A stretch of DNA of 63,348 nucleotides, taken from the IMG/VR virus record IMGVR_UViG_3300035688_000005, positions 1-63,348 of that record; one strand, written 5' to 3'. The notes beneath the pieces were generated by a model. The model saw only the letters and a list, made by a program, of their open reading frames with translations. It was not told the DNA's origin and did not search any database. A program made the position numbers and the translations under genes. Each line of letters opens with the position of its first letter. Positions within the stretch are counted from its first letter, which is position 1. Below are positions 22,418-31,223 of the stretch, piece by piece. This DNA comes from a virus.

Positions 22418-23380
22418 TTATGGTGCTACTCCCGTGTTATTTGTTGCTGTCACAGATAAACTCCTCATCCAACCTGTTGCGTCTTCCCAAATGATAGCGG
22501 TTGGGTCTTGTGGCAAACTATCATCGTCGAACTTAACTCCAGTGAACGTTAAAGTTATTGTTCTCTCGTTTGTGCTTGTCAGTCCGTTGGTAAAGTTCAA
22601 TTTAAGTGTAGCCGTCTCTGCAACATCTGCTGCAGGAGCAGAAGCACTTCCATAAAATTTCTGCAACACTGTCGCAGAATTTACGAAAGCCGCAGAGAAA
22701 CCACTTAGTGTGTATTCTCTTTGCTTTGGAACAGATGCTTGACCGAACCTTGTTCCAAGTTGCCAAATTACTTCTATGTTGTTTGTTATTGTAACTTCGG
22801 CAGTCTGGATATAAGCTATCGGGACTCCTGTTGGTAGTTCCAACGTTCCTTCACTGAATACGAAAGGTTCTTCTGTTTCTGATACTGGTGAAACAGACAC
22901 TGCACTAAGAGTTTCGTTCACAAACGGAATGTCAAGTTTTACTTTCACTAACTCGTTAACTGCGCAAGTTATGACACACGAGTTTACTTTTCCGCCCAAC
23001 AGTTTCATTACATCAGGTCCTGCCGTGTTTATTTGATTCAGTATTGTTATCGAAGATACTGTGTCAGATTCAGCCCAAGTCCAGTTATATGGACCTGTTC
23101 CTAAAACTGACGGCGTTGCGCCAATCACGGCTCTGAAAAACCACGGGTTTGACAATACGAAACTTATCGTAGTCGTCGGCTCGTATTTTTTCACAACTAG
23201 TTTTTGGGCATTCCTAGCCCCTATTTGGAATATTCTTTCCATAGTGTTTTTTCTTGATAAAGTGTCTATTTTCACTCCGTGACCGAATGCTTTGTCAATT
23301 GTTCCTGCTGCACTTCCGAATGTAGTCTCCCATCCATATTTTACGAAAGACTTTACACCAGCAATTACATCATCTACCAT
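22418..23380 (-). CDS. major tail tube protein
   Basis: 320 residues, beta-rich, with the sequence style of tail tube proteins (VKSFVKYGWETTFGSAAGTI, NTMERIFQIGARNAQKLVVK, YEPTTTISFVLSNPWFFRAV, and TLSGFSAAFVNSATVLQKFY). It precedes the G/GT chaperones, the fixed position of tail tube genes. The C-terminal ~90 residues may form an extra Ig-like domain. Confidence 0.82.
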   Translation of the reverse strand: MVDDVIAGVKSFVKYGWETTFGSAAGTIDKAFGHGVKIDTLSRKNTMERIFQIGARNAQKLVVKKYEPTTTISFVLSNPWFFRAVIGATPSVLGTGPYNWTWAESDTVSSITILNQINTAGPDVMKLLGGKVNSCVITCAVNELVKVKLDIPFVNETLSAVSVSPVSETEEPFVFSEGTLELPTGVPIAYIQTAEVTITNNIEVIWQLGTRFGQASVPKQREYTLSGFSAAFVNSATVLQKFYGSASAPAADVAETATLKLNFTNGLTSTNERTITLTFTGVKFDDDSLPQDPTAIIWEDATGWMRSLSVTATNNTGVAP

Positions 23381-23410
23381 AGTTCCACCTCCATAATTTT
23401 TCTCTATTTA

Positions 23411-23617
23411 TCATTTCTTTCTTTTTTTAACTATGAAATCTTTGTCTTCTATGTCACCTTGGGTTTTTTGAACAATAGGAGATGGCTCTTCTTTCTTCGA
23501 GCAGACATCACAAATTTTTAAAGTTGTAACTTCTGCATCTTCTACTTTGTTATCAGTCCAAGTTTTCCCATCTTCGCTTGTTCTTCCACAATTCGGACAT
23601 TTCAATACTTTAACCAT
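23411..23617 (-). CDS. zinc-ribbon protein in the tail operon
   Basis: 68 residues from ATG 23617 (GGAGGTAATTAAA upstream). Two knuckles, CPNCGR and CDVCSK, then a basic C-terminus KDFIVKKRKK. Location between tail terminator candidate and tube is unusual for a zinc ribbon; partner unknown. Confidence 0.65.
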   Translation of the reverse strand: MVKVLKCPNCGRTSEDGKTWTDNKVEDAEVTTLKICDVCSKKEEPSPIVQKTQGDIEDKDFIVKKRKK

Positions 23618-23634
23618 TTTAATTACCTCCATTT

Positions 23635-24327
23635 TTACAAAAAGTCTACTTTTCTCATTATCTGCAAGTCAATAGACCTTTGAACTAATCTTCCTTCTCT
23701 ATCTCCTGTAACTATAATAGGACTTAGTGTAGTTGGACTAATAAATTTAAAATTGTAGAAATTCTTTGCGTTTTGCTGGATTTTTTGTCTTATGGCAGTT
23801 AAAGTTGTATTCACCCCTTGTGTTCCTTCCCCTGCTCCTCGTTCTGGATACCAAACGTAACAAGCAATCATATAATCGCTCACCCAAGATGTTCCTCCTA
23901 TCCCAAGCGGCGAAGTCGGTGCACTTACTATGTCAAATCCTATTCGTGGGTAGTTCTCTAAAGTAAGTTCTACTCTCGGCATATCTGGGTAAATCCTGTC
24001 TGAATTTCCATAGTCGTAATTCACCTCTACGTTATTTGAACCTGCAGGCGGTGCAATTGTAAAAGTAACTGTTGGATATGCACTTGGGTCATCGTCTTTG
24101 TAATTTATCAAATAATCAATACCATTTCTTAAGGTAACAGAATTCACCTTTACAAACCGCACATTTTTTACGTTCTTTCTTGTGAGGGTAAAAGTCAAAA
24201 CCGAACCAGTTCCACTGAATAAATCAGAAGCTGTAGTTACTCCTCTTAAACTAATAGAAAAAATATCCTGATTCCTAAGAAATACGGTTAGCTCTTCCAA
24301 GAACTTATAGACATTACTAAGTCCCAT
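23635..24327 (-). CDS. tail completion/terminator candidate with shared beta insert
   Basis: 230 residues from ATG 24327. The helical start GLSNVYKFLEELTVFLRNQD and the end QRSIDLQIMRKVDFL surround a beta module (DLFSGTGSVLTFTLTRKNVK ... FTIAPPAGSNNVEVNYDYG) also present in the hub protein. Placement between the HK97-gp10-like gene and the tail tube fits a tail terminator. The late-promoter-like element lies upstream. Confidence 0.6.
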   Translation of the reverse strand: MGLSNVYKFLEELTVFLRNQDIFSISLRGVTTASDLFSGTGSVLTFTLTRKNVKNVRFVKVNSVTLRNGIDYLINYKDDDPSAYPTVTFTIAPPAGSNNVEVNYDYGNSDRIYPDMPRVELTLENYPRIGFDIVSAPTSPLGIGGTSWVSDYMIACYVWYPERGAGEGTQGVNTTLTAIRQKIQQNAKNFYNFKFISPTTLSPIIVTGDREGRLVQRSIDLQIMRKVDFL

Positions 24328-24408
24328 CTTTCTCACTTCGCCTTCAGCTTTCGCTAAGACTTGAGGACAGTTATCATCGCACCTCAAACTGCCCTGCCCA
24401 AATTTTCC

Positions 24409-24447
24409 TACTTAATTATTTATCATAATCCCCTTATTAATCTAATT
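24409..24447 (-). promoter_or_regulatory. viral late-promoter-like element
   Basis: Minus strand AATTAGATTAATAAGGGG, ten bases, TAAATAATTAAGTAG. The same arrangement is found at 36635..36671 and 46444..46486. The TTAATAA part would be the TATA box and the second block the initiator region. The rest of the 158-bp gap (24388..24545) holds no gene. Confidence 0.6.
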
Positions 24448-24545
24448 GATAGGGATTGTTTATCTTTTTTGTGAATTTTATGCAGTGTGTTGTTTTAAGA
24501 TAGGTTTGATACCCTTTAAAATCAAAGTATAACCTCTAGTTTTTA

Positions 24546-25097
24546 TTATAGCGAATGATGAATCATTTTGCGAACGTTTCTTTTAAGATTTGGTTTATCC
24601 TTATTATGTCTTTTCATATGACAGCTTTGACATAGAGTTATAAGGTTTTCCAGAAAATTATCTTCCGGTTTTTCGTATGGTTTGATATGGTGTGCAACTA
24701 TTTTAATTCCAGATTTTCCACAATCTTGACAGGTGAAATAATCTCTTTGCCATACTTTAATTCTGATTTTGTCCCAGTCTTCGCCTCTATACATAGAATA
24801 AAGTTTGGTTTTCCCCCCTTGCCAGTTCCAGTTATTTTCACCCTTCGTTCTATCTGAAGTAAATTGACCAGAATTTGACAATCCTAATTTGCTTGGGTTT
24901 TTATCTGTCTGAAATGGTGAGATTAATTTGCCTTCTTTAAAAAGCCTTTTTCTTGTATCAGATAATTTTTCACGTATTTCTATTCTTTTATTCCTTAAAG
25001 CAACATCTGGGTTTCTCATACCTTTTTTGAAACTGCCTTTGTTGGTATAACCTTTTAGTCCTTTATTCCAAGCGATATGTCCCTGTTTAAATACCAT
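24546..25097 (-). CDS. homing endonuclease F, HNH type
   Basis: 183 residues: NUMOD3-like start (FKQGHIAWNKGLKGYTNKGS), RTKGENNWNWQGGKTKLYSM, then HNH with YFTCQDCGKSGIKIVAHHIK and ENLITLCQSCHMKRH. Stands between the HK97-gp10-like gene and the tail terminator candidate, with its own leader. Confidence 0.9.
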   Translation of the reverse strand: MVFKQGHIAWNKGLKGYTNKGSFKKGMRNPDVALRNKRIEIREKLSDTRKRLFKEGKLISPFQTDKNPSKLGLSNSGQFTSDRTKGENNWNWQGGKTKLYSMYRGEDWDKIRIKVWQRDYFTCQDCGKSGIKIVAHHIKPYEKPEDNFLENLITLCQSCHMKRHNKDKPNLKRNVRKMIHHSL

Positions 25098-25151
25098 AAC
25101 TTAACTACCTATTAGTTAATATATTATTGATTTTTGTGATTTATAAAGATT
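25098..25151 (-). promoter_or_regulatory. homing-endonuclease leader module
   Basis: Minus strand: TTTATAAATCACAAAAATCA, then AATAATATATTAACTAATAG, then GTAGTTAAGTT and ATG. It matches the leaders at 39628, 41243, 44335 and 58818: TATA-like AT block, CACAAAAAYC, AT repeat, GGTAGTTAA. Confidence 0.65.
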
Positions 25152-25598
25152 TTAACTTTCAAAAGTTTTTTTAAGAATTTCATTAATTCTTTCCTGAGTC
25201 ATTTCGAAGAAGGCGGGACGCAAAAAAGGTCTATACCCACTTGGTGTTCTTAATGGACTTTTAGGCGTTCCTACTTGTATTCCTTTCTTATATATTTTTC
25301 TAGCTACTGGATACCAAGGTAATCCTTTTGCTTCTGACCACTTTTTAATTGATTCTTCTTCTGGCCAAGTCCCAGGCGGCTGACCATATTCCATAGTTAT
25401 TCCGTGTTTTTCTGGACTCCCAACTACAATAGTAAAACCATCAGGGTCTACTTCTACTTTAGAAGCTATGCTTCCTTTCAACTTTTGCGAAAAAACTGGA
25501 ACTAATTCTCTAGCTCTTAGTTCTATAGTAATTGCAACCCTATTAGCCGCTTTTCTTACCACATCTCCAACATTCTTCTCATTAAACTCAACTGCCAT
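25152..25598 (-). CDS. HK97 gp10-like head-tail connector / tail completion protein
   Basis: 148 residues. N-terminal helix (VVRKAANRVAITIELRAREL), SFSQKLKGS-like core, MEYGQPPGTWP and the terminal RTPSGYRPFLRPAFFEMTQE are standard for gp10/minor tail protein Z families, which complete the neck. Position supports it. Confidence 0.82.
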   Translation of the reverse strand: MAVEFNEKNVGDVVRKAANRVAITIELRARELVPVFSQKLKGSIASKVEVDPDGFTIVVGSPEKHGITMEYGQPPGTWPEEESIKKWSEAKGLPWYPVARKIYKKGIQVGTPKSPLRTPSGYRPFLRPAFFEMTQERINEILKKTFES

Positions 25599-25665
25599 TC
25601 AAATCACTGTTACTACTTACTATACTAATTTACCTCCTTATTACTGTTTTCTACCAAAAACAATA

Positions 25666-26055
25666 CTAAGTCTGACTTCCACTGATTTTAAACATCGGTG
25701 CGTATTTATATACTTCAACGTCTCCAATCTTTCTTATTATCACATTCTTAGATTCTGGCGTTATTTCATAAGTCTCTCCGTCTATTTGAAACCTGTCACC
25801 TATCTGCAAGTCTTGGTTTATCTTGACAATCACATAAGCGTCTCCCAAATCTACCAAACCTTCTCTGTCGAATGACCATCTTTGTTCTCTCTTTAAGAAT
25901 ATCGCTCTAATCGTAGCTGGCGTAGCGTAAGTATTAACTACACTTCCTGTGATATTAGAAAACCCTCTTGTTGCAGAAAGTCTAACTACATCTCTTGATA
26001 AATAATTGAACATCGAGACGAAATGAATATTAGTCAAAAAAGGCGGATTCGTCAT
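25666..26055 (-). CDS. head closure / head-tail adaptor protein
   Basis: 129 residues from ATG 26055 (GGGGTGTTGAG upstream; overlaps prior gene). Beta-rich: ATIRAIFLKREQRWSFDREG, VIVKINQDLQIGDRFQIDGE, TYEITPES. The GDRFQIDGETYEI pattern is typical of small head-completion barrels. Identification by pattern and place. Confidence 0.65.
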   Translation of the reverse strand: MTNPPFLTNIHFVSMFNYLSRDVVRLSATRGFSNITGSVVNTYATPATIRAIFLKREQRWSFDREGLVDLGDAYVIVKINQDLQIGDRFQIDGETYEITPESKNVIIRKIGDVEVYKYAPMFKISGSQT

Positions 26056-26258
26056 CTCAACACCCCGAATTGCAATATTACCCAAGACAAAAATATTAAA
26101 GCCAAAGCAGTTATTTCAATAGACCAACCAAACCAAAGTATTCCCATCTTTAAATTCTGAAATGCAACATCGAGTAAATGAAGACTATAAAGCAAGAAAA
26201 ACGCTGCAAATGAACCACCAACTACACAATCTAAAACTTTTTTATAAAATTTTTCCAT
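26052..26258 (-). CDS. two-span membrane protein in the connector cluster
   Basis: 68 residues from ATG 26258 (CAGGGGGTTGTG upstream): GGSFAAFFLLYSLHLLDVAF and WSIEITALALIFLSWVILQF are two membrane helices. Membrane proteins inside head-tail connector clusters are uncommon. Function unknown. Confidence 0.65.
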   Translation of the reverse strand: MEKFYKKVLDCVVGGSFAAFFLLYSLHLLDVAFQNLKMGILWFGWSIEITALALIFLSWVILQFGVLR

Positions 26259-26455
26259 CACAACCCCCTGTAAAATACTTTTCCATCTCTTATTAGGTAT
26301 TCTATAGTGCTTTCTATTTGCCTTAAAACATAAAGCAAGTCTGGCTCGTGGGAGCTTTTGACTTTTAGCTTGTCTATATCCCCATCTAACGCTTGCTTTA
26401 TTTCTACTCTTTCCCATTTTTTATAAGTAATTAATTCGTATGTCATATATATCAC
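26258..26455 (-). CDS. hypothetical protein in the connector cluster
   Basis: 65 residues: MTYELITYKKWERVEIKQAL then an EPDLLYVLRQIESTIEYLIR helix. Start is ATG 26455 or 26446. One-base overlap with the membrane protein. No family. Confidence 0.55.
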   Translation of the reverse strand: MIYMTYELITYKKWERVEIKQALDGDIDKLKVKSSHEPDLLYVLRQIESTIEYLIRDGKVFYRGL

Positions 26456-26464
26456 AACCTATAT

Positions 26465-27220
26465 TTAGTAGTATCCTCTAAATCTTCCGAACATAGAAGG
26501 CAAATCTTCTGTTCTTCCTCCAGCCCAACCACGCATATAGATTGGCTTGATTTGGAAGATGTAATGGTAATACTTGTTCAGTGCAGCTTCAGAAGACTCA
26601 TCAAAATGGCTAGTATCTATAGTTACAGTCTGCTCTGGTGCATTTATATTTGACAAACCAGACTTAACAATTTTTATTCTCATTTGTTTCATAGCCAAAT
26701 AAGTGGCATAGGCAATCGTAGCACGTTTTAATAAAGTATTAACAATCTCTGAAAAAGGTTTTTGTGCAAACCTGTAAGTCACTTTAACGCTTCTTCCGTT
26801 TGACGGATAACCAGCCTTAAGTGTAAAATATCCTTCCCTGTCGCTTATTGTATCAACCTGACTGCTTATGTCATAATCCTGCTGGCTATCGAATTCGTAA
26901 ACTTGTATGTCAGCTACAGTTAACGCTCCGTCTAAATTATCATCAGCAAAATAAATCCTGTATACTCCTCCTGCTGGAGGCAGAGATACGCCAGAATATC
27001 TTGAAACTCCTGAATTCGCCCTTGGGTAATATCTAACTACACCGCTAGACAAAGTTGTCCCTACTACTTGCTCTTCTCTAACTAAAAAATACGCATCTTC
27101 TCTTATATGGTTCATCGCTTCGGTAATAAATGTTGACATATCGCCTGAGCTAACATCATCTGTAGTCAATCCACTTTCAGCATATACTTCAGTTGTCGAC
27201 GCATAAGGAACTGCTGGCAT
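26465..27220 (-). CDS. head-tail adaptor with beta insert
   Basis: 251 residues. N-terminal PYASTTEVYAESGLTTDDVS and the helices around VNTLLKRATIAYATYLAMKQ match gp6/gp15-type head-tail adaptors. Residues 52-140 form an inserted beta module (GVYRIYFADDNLDGALTVAD, GYFTLKAGYPSNGRSVKVTY). Follows the head fibre genes. AGGTGAATTT precedes the ATG. Confidence 0.7.
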   Translation of the reverse strand: MPAVPYASTTEVYAESGLTTDDVSSGDMSTFITEAMNHIREDAYFLVREEQVVGTTLSSGVVRYYPRANSGVSRYSGVSLPPAGGVYRIYFADDNLDGALTVADIQVYEFDSQQDYDISSQVDTISDREGYFTLKAGYPSNGRSVKVTYRFAQKPFSEIVNTLLKRATIAYATYLAMKQMRIKIVKSGLSNINAPEQTVTIDTSHFDESSEAALNKYYHYIFQIKPIYMRGWAGGRTEDLPSMFGRFRGYY

Positions 27221-27296
27221 AAATTCACCTACTTATAATTAACCTTCTTTATTTAAAAGATTTTGGGGCGGCTGTAAAACCCTTAACAGCCACATA

Positions 27297-27476
27297 CTAC
27301 ACCCCCACAATAAGTTTCAATACGACAGAAAGAACTATTACTATTATAAATCCGCCTATTATCACTTGGTTCGTTGAGTTTAATTTTTCCTTAATCCATT
27401 TTATATCGGTCTGCAAAATAGCAATCTCTTCACTTTGCTTCCCTATCGCAGACCACACTGATTTTCCATTAGCCAT
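27297..27476 (-). CDS. XhlA-like coiled-coil/membrane protein
   Basis: 59 residues found by eye: MANGKSVWSAIGKQSEEIAI, then DIKWIKEKLNSTN and a single C-terminal membrane helix (VIIGGFIIVIVLSVVLKLIV). This coiled coil plus terminal span resembles haemolysin XhlA-type proteins that assist holins. Lies between head fibre and adaptor genes. AGGTAAATAGTA precedes the ATG. A possible 18-codon frame follows after its TAG. Confidence 0.65.
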   Translation of the reverse strand: MANGKSVWSAIGKQSEEIAILQTDIKWIKEKLNSTNQVIIGGFIIVIVLSVVLKLIVGV

Positions 27477-27487
27477 TACTATTTACC

Positions 27488-27559
27488 TCATTTTTGTTTC
27501 TTTCGCCATTCAGAATAATCCTGTGCCAATTTCTGGAATCCTTTTAATTTTTCAGCCAT
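27488..27559 (-). CDS. 23-residue charged peptide
   Basis: MAEKLKGFQKLAQDYSEWRK then KQK, with a perfect AGGTGATTTT site. A short amphipathic helix; may be real because of the strong ribosome site. Confidence 0.45.
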   Translation of the reverse strand: MAEKLKGFQKLAQDYSEWRKKQK

Positions 27560-27567
27560 AAAATCAC

Positions 27568-30500
27568 CTAACTTAAATCAATAGTAGTTATGTAAACAGT
27601 AGCAGTTCCCTGCGTTCCTGTTGTCGTTGCTACGTAAGCGTTAATGGCAGTCGCTGCGTTGTAATATTTCTGCAAAGGATTCGGAGTCACTCCATCCCAA
27701 AGGTAAGCTCCTCTAAGACCAACGTCATCTCCACTGAAAGCTCCTGCACCTTTAGCTACGTTAGCATTAGCCAATAAACCAAAGTTATTTCCAGCGTCTC
27801 CTATGTCAATAGATGTATCTCCGTCAAAGGCAGTTCCAACTAATACATAAACATCAGTAACTATCTCGTTAGTTCCCGTCGTGTAAATTAATTGTGTTCC
27901 TCCACTGTAAGTTATTCCAACTCTTCTTACTGTCGGAACTCCTTTAATTCCGCTTGCTCTCTTGCTGGAATCAATCATCGTTGTTCCGCCAACTTGGAAG
28001 TTTCCTGATGAGATGTTTACATTTGCAAATGGAGTAAGTGTAATATCCCCTGACGTTGTGGTAGATAACGTCAAAGTAGAGCTATCTATTGTCAACGAAG
28101 GAGCTGTGACTCCAGTAAAAGTCCCTGCTCCTGCTGCTGATATTCTCGCAGTCCCACCAAGTTGCAAGTCACCTGCCGTTATATTAACATTAGCAAATGG
28201 TGTCAATTCTATATCTCCACTAGTTGTCGTAGAGAGAATCAACGTTGAACTATCAATTGTTAAGCTTGGGGCTGTAAGTCCAGTGAAAGTTCCAGCACCA
28301 GCCGCCGAGATTCTAGCAGTTCCGCCTATCTGTAAATCCCCAGCAGTTATATTCACATTTGCGAAAGGTGTCAACTCTATGTCTCCTGAAGTTGTCGTAG
28401 AAATCGTTAAAGTTGAACTATCAATTGTCACGGAAGGCGACGTTACCCCTATAAACGTTCCTGCACCTGCGGCAGATATTCGTGCAGTTCCACCCAATTG
28501 CAAATCTCCGCTAGTAATATTTACATTAGCGAAGGGGGTTAATTCTATGTCTCCGCTTGTAGTTGTTGATAAAATTAATGTTGCTGAATCTATTGTCAAA
28601 CTAGGGGCTGTTAATCCAGTAAATGTTCCTACTCCACCAGTTATAGTTGCCCCTGCTCCGTCTGTTAGAGTCGCTCCTTGTATTGTCCCTGTGGCTGTGA
28701 TTGCACCATCAACATAAAGCTGTTCTGTCGGGTTAACATAAGAACCAATTACTACTTTATCTGTCGTATTGTCAAGATAAGTTACTCCGTCAGTTGCGTT
28801 CCTCGTCCAAGGTCCACCAGCACTAATCAAATCTGCTAAAGTTACAGTCCCTGAAATAGCATCAGTAAAAGTCATATTAGTTAAACCATCTATTCCGATG
28901 TAAGTGGTTGCGTCCACAATCTGGAAAGTTGTTGCTGTTCTTATGTAACCAGTAGAATCTATATTCCCTGAACCGTCTATTGACCAACTAGTTCCACCTA
29001 TTGTTGTTCCTGCTAATTCAATCGCCCTGCCAGTTACCGTTGCTCCTGTGAAGTCAATACCATTTAGATTAATCGTTGAGCCAGTCAAATTCATTAAAGT
29101 GTCCATCGTAGAAGGTGTTCCCAAAGCTCCTCCGAAGGTTATCCCATTCAGCATTCTTGCCCCGATTGCAATTCCATTCTCAAAGTCAATCGTATCTCCT
29201 GTCGCTCCTCCAGCTAATACAAGTCCTGCAAGTATTCTGTAAGTAGAACTTGTCCCGAATCCTCCACATATTCCTACTATAGCTGCTGTCAATCCTGCTG
29301 TAGATGAGAAATTATTAGCTGATGTAAATAGACCTCCTATACCCTGAGAAGCAACTGCTGCTTGAGTATGTGACTCTCCTATCAATCCTATTGATATTCC
29401 AGAAGGTCCATCATCAAATGCCCTGAATAATCCACCGCTTGCTCCAACACCTCCAGCAACACCACCTGTGTAGTGCGTCTCAATTTGCATTCCTCTTGCT
29501 ACGCCCCAGTCGGGTGCTGTCTGGTTTGAATTAATCAGAATGTCAAGACCTACGCAACCTGATGATGGAATTGCAGTTGAGCTTATTAGTTGTATAACTC
29601 TTTGTGTGTCGTCTCGCTCAATACATAAAGGATAAGCGGGAGTTGTCGTTCCTATCCCTACGTTTCCCGAAGTATCAACTGTAATCAAAGGAGACGCAGA
29701 GCCACCCCAATATTCCAAATTAGATGCTAAAAGACAAAGCTGGAGAGGCTGTCCTGCATTCGGAGATATAGTTAACGGATTCGTTGGGTTTATCGTTCCT
29801 ATTATAATGTTAGTAAAAATCCTGTCTGAATTGTAAATCGTATTGATAAAACCATCGCTAAATGCCGAACCAGAATCTCCTATTTTTGGACTTACTCCTG
29901 TTGGCATAAATCTGTTTGCTATCGCATCTCCCGATATAGTAGCATTTCCAACTACGTCTAATTTTTCGGTTGGCGTTGCTGTTCCTATTCCTACACTGTC
30001 TGTTAAGGTATCAAGGTAAGTATAACCTAAAGTTCCATCCCTATCCCACGGACCTCCTCCAGTCAGTAAACTATTCAAAGTATGCTCTCCTGCTATTGGG
30101 TCAAAGAAAGTCAATTCGTCTGTTCCTGTGCTTGCTCTTATTCCAGTCAAGCCTGTCGGGCTGTCATAAAATAAATTTTCTCCTTTTGATATTATTACTT
30201 TTTGTGACACTTCAGCTAGTTCAACTGCTACTTGGACTTTTATCTTAGCTACAACGTCTTCATTAGATTTGTAAGTATAATCTGCGACTATCGGCTGTCC
30301 TGCATAAGTCGTCACGTCTGTTGCATTAAATTTCAAATTCCCTGTGCTTAATGACCATTCTACTGTCCCTGCTGTTGGGTTCACAGAAAACGCTGCATCG
30401 TTTACTTTCTCTACTGATGTAAATGATGCAAGTGTTCCGCTTGTGTCTGGTTTCAATACAGCTCTTACTTTTACTGTTGTTCCTGTTCTTGGGATATGCA

Positions 30501-30939
30501 CCAATTTTAAACCTAACTGAACTATGATTCCTACGCTTTCTCCAGAAACACTGGCTAGACCTGTGTTAGTCACAGATTCTAAAGCTACTGCACAACTTCC
30601 TACATCAGAACGAATAGCATAATGCGTGAATCCTGTATCTCCTGTTTTTTTACCAAGAGAAATAAAATCTCCGACTTTAATATTTGATTTATAAGTTTTC
30701 CCAGTATTAAATGGGTCTTCAACCAAAGCGTTTAATACAATCAAACCTGCAGTCTGAATACCTACAACATTACTACTTCCTACTCCAGTCGTTGCAGAAC
30801 TAGTAGCAAAACCTATTACATTTTGGCTTAGAACTGTAGTTGACTTTATCGCTTTCCCATTAGAATCTAACTCAATAAAGTCTCCTTGCGTGATATTTTG
30901 ATTATCCGCAACTTGCACCGTTATTATTGTATCAGCCAT
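27568..30939 (-). CDS. very large head-fibre protein with decoration-like N-terminus
   Basis: 1123 residues. The first ~150 (NITQGDFIELDSNGKAIKST, NVIGFATSSATTG) resemble the DUF2190-type decoration protein encoded at 31224..31757. Then an Ig-like region, a stalk with VGIGTATPTEKLDVVGNATI and VGIGTTTPAYPL (the VGIGTxxP shaft/chaperone-type repeat), and four 56-residue repeats near the C-terminus, ending in a beta domain. In the head operon it is best explained as a capsid-anchored fibre that contacts host or environment. Confidence 0.7.
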   Translation of the reverse strand: MADTIITVQVADNQNITQGDFIELDSNGKAIKSTTVLSQNVIGFATSSATTGVGSSNVVGIQTAGLIVLNALVEDPFNTGKTYKSNIKVGDFISLGKKTGDTGFTHYAIRSDVGSCAVALESVTNTGLASVSGESVGIIVQLGLKLVHIPRTGTTVKVRAVLKPDTSGTLASFTSVEKVNDAAFSVNPTAGTVEWSLSTGNLKFNATDVTTYAGQPIVADYTYKSNEDVVAKIKVQVAVELAEVSQKVIISKGENLFYDSPTGLTGIRASTGTDELTFFDPIAGEHTLNSLLTGGGPWDRDGTLGYTYLDTLTDSVGIGTATPTEKLDVVGNATISGDAIANRFMPTGVSPKIGDSGSAFSDGFINTIYNSDRIFTNIIIGTINPTNPLTISPNAGQPLQLCLLASNLEYWGGSASPLITVDTSGNVGIGTTTPAYPLCIERDDTQRVIQLISSTAIPSSGCVGLDILINSNQTAPDWGVARGMQIETHYTGGVAGGVGASGGLFRAFDDGPSGISIGLIGESHTQAAVASQGIGGLFTSANNFSSTAGLTAAIVGICGGFGTSSTYRILAGLVLAGGATGDTIDFENGIAIGARMLNGITFGGALGTPSTMDTLMNLTGSTINLNGIDFTGATVTGRAIELAGTTIGGTSWSIDGSGNIDSTGYIRTATTFQIVDATTYIGIDGLTNMTFTDAISGTVTLADLISAGGPWTRNATDGVTYLDNTTDKVVIGSYVNPTEQLYVDGAITATGTIQGATLTDGAGATITGGVGTFTGLTAPSLTIDSATLILSTTTSGDIELTPFANVNITSGDLQLGGTARISAAGAGTFIGVTSPSVTIDSSTLTISTTTSGDIELTPFANVNITAGDLQIGGTARISAAGAGTFTGLTAPSLTIDSSTLILSTTTSGDIELTPFANVNITAGDLQLGGTARISAAGAGTFTGVTAPSLTIDSSTLTLSTTTSGDITLTPFANVNISSGNFQVGGTTMIDSSKRASGIKGVPTVRRVGITYSGGTQLIYTTGTNEIVTDVYVLVGTAFDGDTSIDIGDAGNNFGLLANANVAKGAGAFSGDDVGLRGAYLWDGVTPNPLQKYYNAATAINAYVATTTGTQGTATVYITTIDLS
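27965..28640 (-). repeat. four tandem 168-bp coding repeats
   Basis: Each encodes about 56 residues of the form GAGTFTGLTAPSLTIDSSTL, then SGDIELTPFANVNITAGDLQ and LGGTARISAA. Protein copies are nearly identical whereas third codon positions differ widely, so the copies are old and held by selection. Confidence 0.8.
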
Positions 30940-31162
30940 CTTCCTTCAACCTCTTTCCACCAACATCATCAGTCATAGCCTTTTTCGTAGACTCTGTTTT
31001 TATCTCCTCTTTCGTTTCTATTAATATTCCATCATTAAGGGCTTGTTCGAGACTTTGCGTCAAATTTTCTGGCAGTTCTTTTACTTCTCCTTTCCACAGC
31101 CAAAATTTTGAGTCAACGTCACCCCAATAGTTTCCTCCTTTGTCCGATATTTTTACTCTCAT
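30932..31162 (-). CDS. hypothetical head-region protein
   Basis: 76 residues from ATG 31162 (AAGGATTGATAAAT upstream). DVDSKFWLWKGEVKELPENL followed by a helix LTQSLEQALNDG. Small acidic proteins with FWLWKG-like text often accompany capsid genes. No firm family. Confidence 0.55.
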   Translation of the reverse strand: MRVKISDKGGNYWGDVDSKFWLWKGEVKELPENLTQSLEQALNDGILIETKEEIKTESTKKAMTDDVGGKRLKEDG

Positions 31163-31223
31163 ATTTATCAATCCTTCTCAGCGTAACTAAACTGAAAGTC
31201 TAATCCTCACGTCATCTTAGACT

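Noticed and set aside
19288-22418. Search for a contractile sheath gene
   Set aside because: No protein of suitable size and text lies between tube and chaperones or before the tube, so a contractile tail is not supported.
28000-28640. Regular repeats considered as a CRISPR array
   Set aside because: Units are 168 bp, in frame, and encode conserved protein with synonymous differences; no short repeats with unique spacers.
27962-28717. Long plus-strand open frame (251 codons) opposite the fibre repeats
   Set aside because: It mirrors the minus-strand repeats, has no ribosome site, and its text (repeated APAADILAVPP) is a by-product of the repeated coding sequence.
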